Source: Circinella minor (Eukaryota > Mucoromycota > Mucoromycetes > Mucorales > Lichtheimiaceae). Taken from it: a DNA stretch of 64,000 nt. The notes beneath the pieces were generated by a model. That model made no database searches and had not been told where the DNA came from. It saw nothing but the letters and a program-made list of their open reading frames with translations. Shown piece after piece: positions 1-12,838 of the stretch (the first letter of the stretch is position 1; every line of letters begins with the position of its first letter). The stretch is taken from assembly GCA_016758965.1 (NCBI GenBank), contig JAEPRB010000014.1:293404-357403 (forward strand), in the 5' to 3' direction. The position numbers and the translations under genes are program-made.

Positions 1-2774
1 AAAAAAACAATAACAATTTTTTTGGACGGTGTTACTATTTTTTGTCCGGAACATAATTGTTCCGGATTCTGAAAACTTAACCTTCGGATCACGTGACCGG
101 GGAAAAAAGTAAACTTCTGGGTAGTCGACTCTGTCTCCTACAAAAAAAAAAAAGGGGATGAAATTGGGCACAGTACGCCACAAGCTTTTCAATTATTGAT
201 GATAATTACTACCCCATAAAAAATTATACATTACTGTAATAATTTTATTTGCCCTCTTCCTCAATTAACTACGCACAGAATTTTATAAATTTCTTAATGT
301 TCTTTAAAATTAACATATCGTCTCTTGTTGTTATGTGGTTTTATTTTATATTAATTATCTAAATAAAAGCTTAGATATCATTTATAAGTCACAATGAAGA
401 AACTATCATCAGATGTGTTTGCATTTGCTTAGAAAAACCTCATTGTGTCGAGTTACAAGGTTAGCACCACCATTCATTACCACAACGACAACGTTGTTTG
501 TCATACATATATTGTGGAACCTTTTATTACTTCTGTCATAGAGACAAAATGCTGTACCGTTTTAAAGTATATCTAACAATATTATCGTCAACATATTTTT
601 TTTTTTTGATAGATAAAATATGTGTTTTCTTTATAATAACTATACTACTTTTCTATACATTTCTTGTAAGTTTATTTTTATTGTTCAAAAGAGATATAAT
701 CACCATCACACGTGAAGATGCATCACGCCTTCTTTCTACTACAAGAATATTTTCTATTGTTATAGCACCATCGTGCCCTGGGACCGAGTTAAAAAAAAAA
801 AAGAAGTGTAGAAACAAATAAGAAATTATATAAAAAGAATAAACCTTTTTTTTTTCACAAAAAAAGAAAAACAAGAATTCCAACCTATTTTTATTGGTAT
901 ATATTGATGTTAAAACCGGAAACTAACCGATAAAGCAATAATATATACGTAGAGAGCTTAGCTGTTTTCATCAATAGTAATAATATTTTTATTATATTAC
1001 AATCTATTGTAATAATCATAATAAAAAAATGCAAATACATAGTTTTTTTCGCCGTTATCCATGCTCTGTTTTTTCTATATTGTCGTATATTAGGAATCCA
1101 AGAATACAGTACAAAGTAAACATAAACGATAATTGTAGTAGATTACTACGTATATGTATGGCTATAAATGACAGGTACAATTTTCTTTTTATAGATTCTC
1201 AGTAGTTTGTTCCTCCCCTTTTGAAGATGATCTACTTTAAATCTACATCAAGAAAGGGGGGGGATAGTCAAACATAATAGTCATAATACAAGCACATATG
1301 ATACCAAAAACAAATTTATACTACTGTAACCATATATTTTTGAACCAATAAATTGAAAATTAGTTGCTGCTTGCTGTATTTTACTTGCCACTTTAATATT
1401 TTGTGAAGAAAAAATTATCAATACAAGTACGACATAGATTTTTGATATTGTCATAGGCAGTTTCAAGTATGACAAACATTTAATCATCTATCAATGATAG
1501 ACATACGTAAGTAAAAAAAAATAATGAACATCCTGATTGCTATACGTAATTGATATCTTTGATTAAAGCAATTCTTAATTATAGCAAAAATACGTAAGTG
1601 TTCGTATAATGTTTATTCTAAATTAAGTTTAATGCATGATTTTTCTTATAACATTAATAAAAACAAATGTCAGCAGATTATTACCTTTTATGAAGTATAA
1701 TACTTTTTCACAGTACGTATCATGCATACAGTAAAATGTTTCGGGTCCTCTCCCCACACACAAGTGACAAGGTATTGCCAGTATGGTTACACATAAGCTT
1801 GCTTAATATTAAACACCTGTCAATTATTATTCAGCATTAGGTGAAATTCATTTCCGTCCATTAATTACAGTTCTTAGAGTAAGTTTTACACTTACTTGAA
1901 TGCTAATACAATTTTTATTATTGCGACACTTAGTATTATTAGGAAGAGATCGTCCTAATCATGTAGCACTATATCAATCAGGGTAAAAAAATTGTACTAT
2001 TCTCATCTTTCTTTAAGTTACATTTCTATCGCGATTTATTATATCCAAATCATAGCATATTTGAATGGACTTGTGGTTAATCACAAAAAAATATGCCCTT
2101 TTTACTATGTGGTCAGTTAATATGATAATATATTATTCTGAGCTAAAGAAAACACCATGGAGCAATCGTGATGATGAAATGGCAATATTTTGATTAGTAT
2201 GATCATTACAAGTATCTATATAAGAATGCATGCGTCTTGACTTAAAACAAAATGTGATTATTGTTTCTAGATGTATCCTTCCATTATCAACATCTTTTCT
2301 ACTACCGCATAATAATTATTTTATCATATGCGTATGCCTTCTGTCTCATTTTTAATAATGGGCTGTGTCATACTCAATATTTGAACAGTCAGTGCTGTAA
2401 TAAATAAACCACACATAAGTAAGACTTATAAGTATTATTGCTTATCTACTCATAACGAACGAGTATTATTTCATGGATGGTATACAAAATGTATTTTTAT
2501 TCTATATACTTTTTCTTAAAGTCTTGGGATTGTCAGATTTTAAAACAATATCCCCTGTTTACTGTGATCAACAACTACTTAATATGTATTATAAAAGATT
2601 ATGTGTGAGTTTTCCTTGTCTGCGAATATCTTACCAATCATTTTTCTCACCATTTAAGATACACCAAAAAAGAAAACCCGACAAAGTCAATTTTTTTTTT
2701 CGGTACCTGCAGTGAATTTAACCCTTTTCTTTTCAACTACTTTTTTTTTTTTAATTATATTTTGTACTATTATT
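1..2774. other. AT-rich intergenic DNA, no supported gene
   Basis: I see no conserved coding signal here. The open frames (for example 498-821 on + and 1281-1487 on -) are low-complexity, AT-driven and hydrophobic, without recognisable motifs or splice structure. The first 100 bases hold a dyad and a TCACGTGA palindrome, listed separately, which may belong to the promoter of a gene to the left of the window. Confidence 0.6.
45..66. promoter_or_regulatory. Perfect 9-bp dyad with 4-bp spacer
   Basis: The arms are TCCGGAACA (45-53) and TGTTCCGGA (58-66), separated by TAAT. This looks like a binding site for a dimeric regulator, possibly of the zinc-cluster type that reads CGG half-sites (inference). 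The palindrome TCACGTGA, typical of bHLH factors, lies at 89-96. The controlled gene is not in the window. Confidence 0.4.
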
Positions 2775-4124
2775 ATGGCATCAAATGAAAGAGTAAAGAA
2801 ATATAAGCCATTTCCCTTGCATCCATTTTTGGTCAATGCATTCAAGGAGCAAATGGGAATGACCGAAGAAGAGGTGACTCAACCCTCTGCTGTGCGAAAA
2901 GTGTTTGATTTGAATGCAGCTCAAATGCTACCACCTAAACCAGATAGTGTTGTTGAACAAGATATCTTTATTACTCAAAATAACATATCTGTTAAAATAA
3001 CACATATCCGACCTGCAGGATCTGAAAATATAGTTTTACCAGCCATTCTTTACATGTTAGTTTTTGTAATACAAAACATGATTTATATATGTAGATAGAT
3101 TGACATAATATGTTGCTATCTTTTTTTTCATTATGATCGTTTATATTAGACACGGTGGTGGATGGGTATTTGGAAGTTTAAAAACTCATGGACCTTTAGT
3201 TTATGAAGTAAATAGCGAAATAATCATATTAAGAAAATGTAAATACTAGTATATTTTTTTCATTAGTCTCATTTCAGTTTACAATTGTCATATGTTATAT
3301 AGCTTGCAGAACAGACACCAGCTGCAATCATTTTTGTCGAATATTCTCCAAGTCCAGAAGCTCAATATCCAACTGCACTCGAAGAGTGTTATGCTGCGTT
3401 AACTTGGATGACTGACAATGCGAAATCACTTTATATCGATCCTAAACGTATCGCCGTTGGTGGAGGTAAAAATAAAAAATAAAAATAAAAGTCTTAACTC
3501 ATTGTTTCCTAGTAATTAACACTAACTTAAAACTATACAATTTTAAGATTCTGCTGGTGGAAATCTTACAGCGGCTCTTTGTAGTAAGTTAACTTTAAAA
3601 TAATGTCAAAAGAGAACAAAATAATAATTACATAATGTGAAAGCTGACTTTAAAAATATGATATTAATATAGTGCTTTGCAAAGAACGTGGAAATAAAAC
3701 TATTAGTTATCAAATTCTCTACTATCCAGTACTAGGTACTGATTTCAACACTGCGTCATATATTCAGCATAAAGATAATAATATGGTAGCTAGACATGTA
3801 ATGATGTATGTATGGGATTGTTATGCTCCTCCTGAAGTTCGTGAAAAAGAAATCAAGGCAGTACCAATGAATGCAAACAAAGAAGACCTTGAAGGATTAC
3901 CACCAACTTTGGTTGTAACTGCTGACTACGATGTACTCAAGGATGAAGGAGCTGCCTATGCTAAAAAATTAATCCGCGCTGGTGTTGAAGTTGTTCCTGT
4001 ACATTATATTGCTGTTCAGCATGGTTATTTGACTACTATGGATAAACCTCAAACAAAAGCTACTATTGCCCAAACAATTGATTTGTTAAAAAAGACATGG
4101 AATGCTAATAAAGCTAATTTGTAA
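2775..4124 (+). CDS. HSL-family alpha/beta hydrolase (esterase/lipase)
   Basis: Five exons join in frame: 2775-3055, 3150-3207, 3303-3465, 3548-3583 and 3673-4124, giving 329 aa. The spliced protein has the oxyanion-hole motif HGGGW (about residue 95) and the nucleophile motif GDSAGGN with Ser at about 169. A probable catalytic Asp lies in DYDVLKDEG (about 266) and His in QHGYL (about 296). This is the layout of the hormone-sensitive-lipase/arylesterase family, which hydrolyses short acyl esters; the substrate cannot be told. The ATG at 2775 is chosen because the upstream in-frame ATG at 2712 would add only a hydrophobic poly-Phe stretch from a T-rich tract. If the upstream start is used, it would supply a signal anchor. 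No other targeting signal is seen. It converges with the 4E-BP gene. Confidence 0.88.
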
Positions 4125-4526
4125 ATAAAATAAAACAACAGACTGTGATAAGATGTATTTATATACGTGTTTTTCATATAAGTTAAATAAAATAATATTT
4201 CTTTGTTTTAAAGAAATATAATATGAAATTAACTTTCATCATTTGTCACTACAGAAAAATAATAATAATAATAATAGCTGCGTACGAAAACCAAAGAAAA
4301 GAACACCAAAGAAAAAAAAAAGGGGGAAGGGGAAGTGACAGATCAATTAATATGTTTTGTGATATGTGTGTGTATGTAATCGTACGAAAATAAAACACGA
4401 TTAGATATGATAAATACCAGGTAAAATTAGGTAAGGAAGGAAGAAGAGAAAAAGGATCAGAGTGAAAAATGGTGAAGGGATGAAGGGAACAAATAACGTG
4501 CAAAGAACTTTTTATTTTTATTTCAC

Positions 4527-5128
4527 TTAGTCCTCCATGTCAAACATGCCATCTTCACTGTTAAGAACAGCATAAGGATTATCTATTTAAATAATATTAC
4601 ATGAAACATTAAAGAGGTTAAATATATCCCATATTTTTATTTCTCTCTTCTCTCTCAATTTTATATAACTATAAAACTTACAGGTCTTTTTCTTTTCTTC
4701 TTCTTCGCGTTTAACATCAGCAGCTCGTCGAAGAGGAGTATTTGCAGAACTTGGATGAAGCGAGCTGTTACCGTTTTCTTGGTTACCACCTGCCTTAGTA
4801 ACACCAGCTACATACATCATTTTTGTAGGTGGAGTTTTTGCCAGTTGACTATTGGACAAGGCAAGTAATGTCGATCGATCATAGATAACACGAGTACCTA
4901 TCTTTTATTGTTCACCAAAACGTGTCTCATATAATGTATATGTAATGTGGAAACAATATATATATAAAAAAAAAAGAAACAAAAAGAAAAAGAAACGAAT
5001 TTCATTTTCTAATCTGTACCTCCAGGAGTTGAGCCATAAATCGTTCCGTGGGGAGTAGTTGAATATTCAGCAGGGAGAGGTGTGTTAGGATCGGCTCGAC
5101 GAATGTTGACAGGTGCTGCAGCAGACAT
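4527..5128 (-). CDS. EIF4EBP: eIF4E-binding protein (4E-BP) homologue
   Basis: Three exons on the minus strand (5128-5020, 4897-4682, 4582-4527) give 126 aa, close to the 118 aa of human 4E-BP1. The eIF4E-binding motif YxxxxL-hydrophobic is present as YDRSTLL (residues 42-48), preceded by GTRVI as in animals. YSTTPHGT and GSTPGGT place Thr25 and Thr34 where the mTORC1 priming sites Thr37/Thr46 lie in human. KTPP places Thr58 at the Thr70 site with the same distance from the Tyr. The Ser65 equivalent is Ser53 but is followed by Gln, not Pro. The C-terminus ends in FDMED, matching a TOS motif (human FEMDI) that recruits Raptor. Known family role: hypophosphorylated 4E-BP sequesters eIF4E and blocks cap-dependent translation. 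Regulation by TOR here is inference from these motifs. Confidence 0.9.
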
Positions 5129-5716
5129 GTTGATTTGTGATTATATAAAACCTTGTGGAATGAAAAATAAAAAGAAGTAGAGAAAAAGTAAAAAGGTTAG
5201 GAGAGAACCATCACAACCAACGTTTGTACAGGCAAGGTGATAATCTACCAATCAAATTTGAATTTGGCTCACGGTCACGCGAACTTGCTTTAGTGTGATC
5301 AATTTTGATACATGAATCATCATCCCATAATAAATATGAATCACCTTATATACTTTATCCTTACCTAACTACCGAAACTTGTTATTTCTTTTATTCATAC
5401 TTATTTTGAGTGTGATTAATTGATGATAATACACAAATTATCTATAAAGTATGATTATTTGGCGATAGCTATATCCCCCCCCCCCATTTAGCGTAAAATT
5501 ATTTCTGAGTCAAATATTAGTAATTTATAGGAAGGGAAATAAATGGTTTACACGCCGAATTCGATAATTATTTTTCAATTATTAAATAACTTTTTTTTTT
5601 TGTTTAATATAATAAAACCATGAATCAAAACAAAAAAAATATTTACATTATCATGACTGAACAAAGAAAAAGAAGGGAGGGGAGATGAAAACGAAAAAAA
5701 CAAACGTCTATTAAAT
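5129..5716. other. Intergenic, 4E-BP promoter and ArgJ 3' flank
   Basis: AT-rich sequence with a C-run at 5476-5485. Nothing else is recognised. It separates two genes on the same (minus) strand. Confidence 0.5.
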
Positions 5717-7154
5717 TTATGAGCGATAATCACCATTGATGGTAACATATTCATGACTAAGATCACAAGTCCAGAACTTGGTTTCACTTTCACCAAGGTT
5801 AAGGTCGACTTCAATAATAAGATCTTCATCCTTAAGAATTTCGGAAGCACGAGCTTCATCCACAACTTCAGGTTCACCAGTAATCATAAGCTTGAGAGGC
5901 TCAGATCCGTTTACTGGAACAAAGCTTACACTAACTTTGCTGGCATCAACAGGGATTCCACTATGTCCCAAACTTGCGCAAATACGTCCCCAATTGGCAT
6001 CCTGTCCATACAATGCTGTCTTGGTAAGCATAGAAGTGGAGATATGAGAAGCAGCTTGCTTTGCATCCTCAAATGTTTTGGCACCCTGCAATTTTTGTTT
6101 TATTTTGGTATTTTGAATTAGTATGACCCTCGTCTTGAAAAAAAGTTCACCCATCCACTTTCTTACCCCTGCTTTCCCCTTTATTATTAGCTTTACTTAC
6201 TTTAATGTGAATAGTAACAAATTTGGTAGCACCTTCACCATCACGAACAACAAGTTGAGCAAGATCAATAGCAAAAGCAGTAAGTTGATCACGGAATATT
6301 TCATATGCTGGTCCTTCACTGTCAATCTTGGCACCGCTGGCACCATTGGCTAAAACAGCAATGGTGTCATTGGTACTCATATCACCATCAATACTAATTG
6401 AGTTAAAGCTTCGGTCAGTAGCATACTTGAGAGCCTTCTGTAACAAGGAAGGTTCAACTTGAGCATCAGTAACCATGAAACCAAGAAGAGTTGCCATATT
6501 AGGATGAATCATACCAGCACCCTTGGAAACACCTGCCATAGTAACCTTCTTGCCATCCAATTCGAATTGACCAGTACGCAATTTGGGGAAAGTATCTGTT
6601 GTCATAAAAGCTTCGGCACATTTCATCCAACCATCCGCGTGTTGATCCGAAAGTTTTGTATAAGCGTCACGAATACCAGCTTCGATTTTTTCAATAGGAA
6701 GTTGTTGACCAATAACACCAGTGGACATTGTCAATGCACTATTCTTGTGATTCACTAATTCATCGACTGTGTTACGCATACGTCTGGCATTTTCAAGACC
6801 TTGTTGACCTGTTACGGCATTGGCACAGCCTGAGTTGGTTACAACACCGAATAACGCGTTGCTGTTATCTGCAAGGGTAGCCTGACTTACAAGAACAGGA
6901 GCAGCCTTGAACGCATTGGTGGTAAAGACAGCAGCACCAGAACATGGGCGATCCGAAATAATAAGAGCAACGTCCTTGTTACCATTCTTTTTGACACCAC
7001 AATGGACACCACCAGCTCGGAAACCTGCAGGATAAACACCAGAAGTGGGAATGAGTGCTTGTTTGGAAGCTGTCAAGTGGGAATAAGTGGACGAAAATCG
7101 TTGTTGGGTTTGGTTACGAAGGCCATTCATACTAGATCGGAAAATGGATAACAT
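5717..7154 (-). CDS. ARG7: Arginine biosynthesis bifunctional protein ArgJ, mitochondrial
   Basis: Two exons (7154-6201 and 6085-5717) give 440 aa, the usual length of fungal ArgJ. The enzyme is an ornithine acetyltransferase that also makes N-acetylglutamate, closing the acetyl cycle of arginine synthesis in mitochondria. The motif [16 protein letters not shown] (residues 211-226) holds the self-cleavage site before Thr222, which becomes the nucleophile of the beta chain. The oxyanion-hole region STGVIG (144-149) is visible. The N-terminus ([20 protein letters not shown]) is Arg/Ser-rich without acids, a typical mitochondrial presequence. The phase-0 intron has a good GTAAGT donor and a TGCAG acceptor. 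It is divergent to POL3, about 720 bp apart. Confidence 0.97.
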
Positions 7155-7753
7155 TATGTGTGTTTGAATTTTTTTTTATAAAAAAGAAATAAACAAAGGC
7201 GAATTAAAAAAAAAAAGTAAAGGCTGTGGGGGGTTGTCGGCTTCTTGAATCGAATTTATAGACAGATGCAACAAAATTTTTGTAATACATGAGTCATTTT
7301 CTTTATCTAGTGATCATCGATTGTAATTACATATCGTATAACTCGTACAGCTAAATACTCTCAATCAATATCATAGTACATTCCAAATATCGTTAGAACG
7401 GACAATGATAATATGGCGTACGCAAAATATATTACATTATAGTATAATAGGAATAAAAAATCGTATCGTAGTAAACAAAATGATAATTCTTTTTATATTT
7501 TGCTAAATAAGTATGATAAACTTTATCAATAAAGCAGATACATATATTTTCTACGTATGTAAAAAAAGCATTTCAGTATGTTACTGTAGTTCTATATCAT
7601 TTTATATTTGGTAATATCTTAACATAAAATTTTTCATTCTATTATATTCTTACTCTTTCAAATATCATAATCTTATAAATATATTGTTATAGCTAGTAAA
7701 GATATAGAAACAAACCATTGATTTAGTTAGATATTCACCATAATACTCGTCAC

Positions 7754-7790
7754 ACGCGTTGTTAGAATAAATTCAACGCGAACACGAAAA
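7754..7790. promoter_or_regulatory. MCB/SCB-like cell-cycle boxes upstream of POL3
   Basis: ACGCGT (MluI cell-cycle box) lies at 7754-7759, AACGCGAA at 7775-7782 and CACGAAAA (Swi4 box consensus) at 7783-7790, 86-122 bp before the POL3 ATG. In yeasts MBF and SBF use these motifs to switch on replication genes at G1/S. Use in this fungus is inferred. Confidence 0.5.
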
Positions 7791-7875
7791 TTTCAATCAG
7801 CAAAAAAAAAAAAAGAGAAAAGAAAAAGGACGCGCAGCGGGCGAATTTTACCTTTTTCTTCACCTTTCACAAACC

Positions 7876-10800
7876 ATGGCAAACAGTGGATCCCAAGATA
7901 TTGACATGCTCGATGTCAGTCCTTCTCAAGACGTCGCTGTTAAACGACGCAAAGTTAGACATAGTTCGCAATTGGAAAAACAACCTTCTTCTACATTCGA
8001 ACAAGAACTTAATGACATGGTGGTTGACGGTAAACAAAATCTGTCTCTTATTATGATTCAACTTTTTTTTTTGCTTCTTGCGATCGTGTCAGTTTTTATT
8101 TTTATTTTTATTAAACAATTGAAGTTTGAATTAATTAGGTGAACATTCAAAGGCAAATATTGGTCGTACTCCACCTCCAAGAATTGATCCTTCAAAAGAT
8201 AAAATAGGTACGAACGCATTACCTATACGCAATATAACGTTGACTCGTTAGCTGTCCTGGATATATCACTAATAATCAAATCACTTTCTTTTCCCCTTTT
8301 TGAATCGTACCTTTTTCTCGTATAAAGTATTCCAGCAAATTGAAGCGGATGATTATATGGATTATAACGAAAGAAAACCTGTCGTACGATTCTATGGTGT
8401 TACTTCAGTAAGTTATGAACTTATCTACATGAAGTAAAGGTACATGATCATCATCAATTTTATTAAAAAAATACTCGGTTTATTTTTGGAAATTATAGAA
8501 TGGAAATAGTGTCGTATGTCACGTTCACGGATTTCTTCCTTATTTTTATTTTCCAGCACCAGTTGGCTTACAAAAAAAACATTTGCCTGGTCTTCAGGCA
8601 TCACTTTCGGTAAATATAATGAATAATCAAAAACAAAAAACATTATAACAGCTATCGTATATTTCATGTGTCGCTCACTATGGAAACCGACATTTCTATT
8701 TGGTAGTCTGCGCTAGGCAATTCATTCATGGTACAAGGTGTAGATATTGCTATGAAACAAAGTCTCTATGGTTACCGCGGTGACCAAAAGTCACCCTTTG
8801 TCAAAGTTACACTTGGCGATCCCAAAGATGTACCAAAAGCAAGAAGCAAAGTAGAAACTGGGTTTACTATTCCTGGTTTCGAGAGAATCTGCCGTGCCGA
8901 AACAACTTATGAAAGTAACTTGGCTTATTTATTAAGATTTATGATTGATAGAAAGGTACAGTAACACTATAAATAAATTTGATTAAATAATGAAAGCAGA
9001 ATAGACATTTGTATTTATATACATTTAAAATTATCTTATAGGTTACCGGTTCGAATTGGATTGAACTCCCAGCTGGTACTTACTCGTTTGTAGAAGCTCC
9101 AGTTTCAAACGCGCAAATCGAAGTCAAAACTTAGTAAGTTATACATACATTACAATTTTTGGAAAGTGAGACAACAGTGTCTGATTGTGATTATGTTCTT
9201 TATTTTTTTCTCAACGGGCCTTTTATTGTTATAGTTATGACAAGTTTATAAGTCATCAACCTGAAGGAGAATGGTCTGATATGGCACCTCTTCGTATTTT
9301 AAGTTTCGATATTGAATGCGCTGGTCGTAAAGGTATCTTCCCTGAGCCTGACAAGGATCCAGTAATTCAAATTGCTTCTGTGGTCAAAGTCCAAGGTAAA
9401 CGAAGGTGTAAATCTATTTGTTTTCCATGAATGCTTTATAAATCCATGTATCCATTTATTTATTTATTTTTATAGGTGAATCCGCACCATTTGTTCGCAC
9501 TGTTTTTACACTTGATGAATGTGCTCCCATCGTTGGCACCGACGTACGAGCTTTCTTTAACGAAGCTGATCTTTTACAACAATGGAAAGACTTTGTTACT
9601 GAGGTAAATTGATATATTCAGAAAGTTGAAATAAAATAAAAATCTGAGAAAGAGTTAAAGTAACATGAAGCTTATTCGATTTAAAATATTTTTTGATAGG
9701 TGGACCCGGATGTAATTATTGGTTATAACACTTCCAACTTTGATTTTCCATATTTACTTAATCGAGCTAAACATTTAGGTGTTACCAAATTCCCTTTCCT
9801 CGGCAGAGTTAAGGGTAAGTGTTATATATAAACATAATGGACTTTTTTACGCACAGAACAATTAAAAAAACACACTCTTTTTTTAAAAAAAAAACAAACA
9901 ATGTAGGTATTAAAACTGAGGCACGAGATACAAAGTTTTCATCGAAAGCATTCGGCACCCGTGAAAATAAAACTATTAATTTAGAAGGTCGTCTTCAACT
10001 TGATCTGTTACAAGCAATCCAACGAGACTACAAATTACGTTCATATACCCTTAATTCAGTCTGTGCTCACTTTTTAGGTGAACAAAAGGAAGACGTTCAT
10101 CACTCTATTATTACAGAACTCCAAAACGGAAACTCAGAAACACGTCGACGTTTGGCTGTGTATTGTTTAAAGGATGCGTTTTTACCTTTACGATTGATGG
10201 ATAAATTGATGTTGTTGTTCAATTATACGGAAATGGCAAGAGTAACTGGTGTTCCTTTCAATTATATTCTTGTTCGAGGACAACAAATCAAGGTTATTTC
10301 TCAATTGTTTCGTCGTGCACTTGAACAAGATTTAGTCATTCCTGTTGTCAAATCAGAAGGTAATATAATATTAAGCACTATTTTGTTGTTGTATACGAAA
10401 ATGAAACATATAACTTATTAATAAACAATTTTTTTTTTAAAAAAAAACAGTTACTGAAGAACAATATGAAGGGGCCACCGTTATTGAACCTGTTAAAGGT
10501 TATTACGATAGTCCAATCACAACACTCGATTTCACATCTTTATATCCCTCCATTATGCAAGCTCATAATTTGTGTTACACAACATTGTTATCGAATGATG
10601 TGATTCAAAATCTGGGGCTTGTAAAAGATGTCGATTATGTTGTAACACCAAATAATGGTAAGACTTATTATTATTATTCATGATAAGAAATAAGTTTAGT
10701 TTTGAATATAATTAATACTTAATAAGGAATTATGTATTTAATCATTAGATTTGTTTGTCAAATCAACACGACGAAAAGGTTTATTGCCTGAGATTCTGGC

Positions 10801-12838
10801 AGATTTACTTGCAGCTCGTAAACGTGCTAAGACAGATTTAAAAAAGGAAAAAGATCCCTTTAAACGGGCTGTATTGGATGGTCGTCAATTGGCTTTAAAA
10901 GTAATGTATCTTGTTTTTTTTTTATAATCGTAATTGAATTAAAATAAGTATATGTGTATTAATCTCTGTATGATTAAAATTAAATACATGATAGATCAGT
11001 GCCAATTCCGTATACGGTTTTACTGGCGCAACTGTTGGTAAATTACCATGCTTACAAATTTCTTCCAGTGTTACTGCTTATGGTCGTCAAATGATTCTGA
11101 AAACAAGAGAGGTAATTTAATAAATTCCATAAAAGGGGAAGGAAGTTTATTTATTTTGCTCATCAATTTATAACCGCAAAACAATCCATAAATAGATTGT
11201 TGAGAGTCATTTCTCAATTCAAAATGGCTACAAACATAATGCAGAAGTTATCTATGGTGACACTGACTCTGTTATGATCAAGTTTGGTGTCGATAATCTA
11301 AAAGATGCTATGGACCTTGGTATGCTATTATTACTAATATGATTTATTCTATTCGGCCCATTACTAATTGACTACATGACTTCTTTACAATAGGACGAGA
11401 AGGTGCCAAACTTGTCACTGAACAATTTATTCGACCTATCAACTTAGACTTTGAGAAAGTATATTTTCCTTATTTACTTATTAGTAAAAAGAGATATGCT
11501 GGTCTATACTGGTCTAACCCTGATAAATTTGATAAATTGGATGCAAAGGGTATTGAGGTAATATATATTAACAAGAAATTAGCAAAACAAATGCTTTATA
11601 TGATAATAAATGAAATCTCTAAAAGCAATGTTTTTTTGTATAATAGACTGTTCGTCGAGATAATTGTCGATTGGTTTCTAACGTAATTCAACGATGCTTG
11701 GATAAATTACTAATTGACCGTGACGTGAATGGTGCTCAAGAGTAAGTACTATATAATAAATGTAATTCAAAAAATATATATAAATAACAAATCGATAATT
11801 ATCTTAGATTCGTGAAAAGCACCATTTCCGAACTGTTACAAAATAAAGTGGATTTATCGCAACTTGTAATTACTAAAGCTTTAAGCAAGTCAGATTATGC
11901 TGCAAAACAAGCACATGTGGAACTTGCCGAACGTATGCGTAAACGTGATGCAGGATCTGCACCAAGTTTGGGTGACCGAGTAGCATATGTCATTATTAAG
12001 GCTAGTAATAATACACCAGCTTATGAAAGATCAGAAGATCCGCTCTATGTCCTAGATAACAATATACCAATTGATACTCGTTACTATCTCGAAAACCAAC
12101 TCTCAAAACCGTTACTACGTATTTTTGAACCTATCCTTGGTGAGAAAGCTGAGAGTCTATGTAAGTTTTTTCTCTCCTTTCTTTTTCGTATTATGAGCAT
12201 GTATAAATATATTGTTCATACATTGGACGGCTAATTTCTTTTATTTTAACTTGCAGTGAAAGGTGCACATACTAGAACTGTTAACATTGCAACACCAAGT
12301 ATTGGTGGTTTGATGAAATTTGCAGTAAAGTCGGCGACATGCTTGGGTTGTAAATCTCCACTTCCTCGAGGTGGTAAGTTATATATTACAAATATGGGTA
12401 TCACATATAGAGAACAGAAATAAAAAAAAGCATCAGTTCATGAAAATGTGATTCTCATTAAAGTACTTATTTATTGCTGTATAGATAAATCCGCTGTATG
12501 TAAAAATTGTAAACCAAGATTAAAGGAACTGTACCAACGCCAGGTAAAAGATAAAAAAATATAGTGCGTTTTGGTAGATGGTAGATGTGCTATTATCAGG
12601 GGTAGTTTATTGATTAGAATTTATTTATATTGTTATTATGGATTAGGTGGATACTGTTAGTGAATTAGAAACAAAGTTCTCTCGATTATGGACGCAATGC
12701 CAACGTTGTCAAGAATCACTTCACCAAGATGTCATCTGTTCAAATAAGGATTGTCCAATCTTCTATATGCGGAAAAAAGCACAAAAGGATGCAAAGGAAG
12801 CATGTGACCGATTAGACCGCTTCTCCTATGATTGGTAG
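7876..12838 (+). CDS. POL3: DNA polymerase delta catalytic subunit
   Basis: B-family replicative polymerase with 3'-5' proofreading, the main lagging-strand enzyme. Twenty exons sum to 1063 aa (yeast about 1097): 7876-8029, 8139-8207, 8328-8407, 8499-8609, 8707-8955, 9042-9133, 9235-9395, 9476-9603, 9700-9814, 9907-10359, 10451-10657, 10749-10900, 10995-11111, 11196-11319, 11394-11557, 11647-11741, 11808-12160, 12257-12373, 12485-12543, 12647-12838. Exo I is [15 protein letters not shown] and Exo II is GYNTSNFD. Polymerase motif A is [10 protein letters not shown], motif B is the [10 protein letters not shown] helix and motif C is YGDTDSVM. The C-terminus has CysA ([12 protein letters not shown]) and CysB (CQRC..CSNKDC), the latter binding the Fe-S cluster and the B-subunit. 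The N-terminus carries a basic KRRK stretch suited to nuclear import. MCB/SCB-like boxes precede it. Confidence 0.97.

Noticed and set aside
498..883. Overlapping open frames on both strands at 498-821 and 653-883
   Set aside because: Both are driven by T and A runs, lack motifs and splice support, and have no composition difference from the flanks.
5753..6758. Open frames on the + strand opposite ARG7
   Set aside because: They are antisense shadows of the conserved ArgJ coding sequence.
9055..9065. GGTTCGAAT, like a tRNA T-loop
   Set aside because: It lies in a POL3 exon (TGSNWIE) with no cloverleaf around it. No convincing tRNA or rRNA was found anywhere in the window.
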